Below are positions 63,879 through 64,000 of a stretch of DNA of 64,000 nucleotides, piece by piece. The stretch is from assembly GCA_963921825.1 (NCBI GenBank), contig OY997592.1, forward strand, positions 60,904,336 to 60,968,335, in the 5' to 3' direction. A program made the translations under genes and the position numbers. Below the pieces are notes generated by a model. It saw only the letters and a program-made list of their open reading frames with translations, made no database searches and was not told the origin of the DNA. The stretch comes from Erodium maritimum. Its lineage: Eukaryota; Streptophyta; Magnoliopsida; Geraniales; Geraniaceae. Within the stretch, counting starts at the first letter, position 1. Every line of letters begins with the position of its first letter.

Positions 63879-64000
63879 CCATCAGCTGTGTGTGTTATGT
63901 ACAGAGAAAACAAACAACTCTCATTGGATCCCAAGTTAACAATTTGTAAAGTTAGAGTTTATTATTTACTGGTGACTAGAATGCAATCAGAGCCGACTTG
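63879..64000 (+). other. 3' UTR of DEG15
   Basis: AT-rich sequence after the stop codon, running off the window end. Confidence 0.6.

Overview
This is nuclear DNA of a flowering plant, almost certainly a eudicot. The evidence is four intron-bearing genes with recognisable plant orthologues, GT-AG introns that are AT/T-rich, and a dense background of plant LTR retrotransposons, DUF4283-type LINEs, PIF/Pong transposons and foldback MITEs. I cannot name the species. A 200-base N run at 47768-47967 marks a scaffold gap.

Four genes look intact, all on the + strand. They are a cytosolic-type NADP-malic enzyme (6051-10441, 18 coding exons, 585 aa), an AHP4-like histidine phosphotransfer protein of cytokinin-type phosphorelays (18129-19643, 6 exons, 150 aa), an LRR receptor kinase of the HAESA-like family matching HSL3/NUT (36716-40094, 2 exons, 1018 aa), and the peroxisomal processing protease DEG15 (57722-63878, 14 exons, 665 aa, ending in the PTS1 signal SKL). 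All four splice models keep one open frame from ATG to stop. The genes have no evident functional link with each other.

The rest is mostly mobile DNA. 0.2-5.6 kb: decayed LINE ORF1 copies and an internally deleted LINE with a 17-bp target duplication. 11.5-15.5 kb: a LINE ORF1 relic with a solo LTR beside it. 20-28.4 kb: LINE-like relics, a solo LTR and a compact retroposon. 28.8-34 kb: two PIF/Pong elements. 34-36 kb: a probable CACTA relic. 41.5-53.5 kb: copia relics holding LTRs nested inside each other. 53.5-57.2 kb: further LINE relics.

The most interesting observation is at 28783-33950. Two neighbouring Pong-like elements share their promoter/leader, 3' region and termini, but one carries only the DDE transposase and the other only the Myb/SANT-like partner protein. 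These two proteins normally sit in a single element, so this looks like a split, two-component transposon; both coding regions are now damaged. Other notable points are a set of long-palindrome MITEs with GGG...CCC ends and 9-bp target duplications (Mutator-like), a four-level nest of retroelements at 44.7-53.5 kb, a very young LINE fragment in the AHP intron, a triplicated exon/intron segment in DEG15, and six G/C homopolymers of 16-22 bases.
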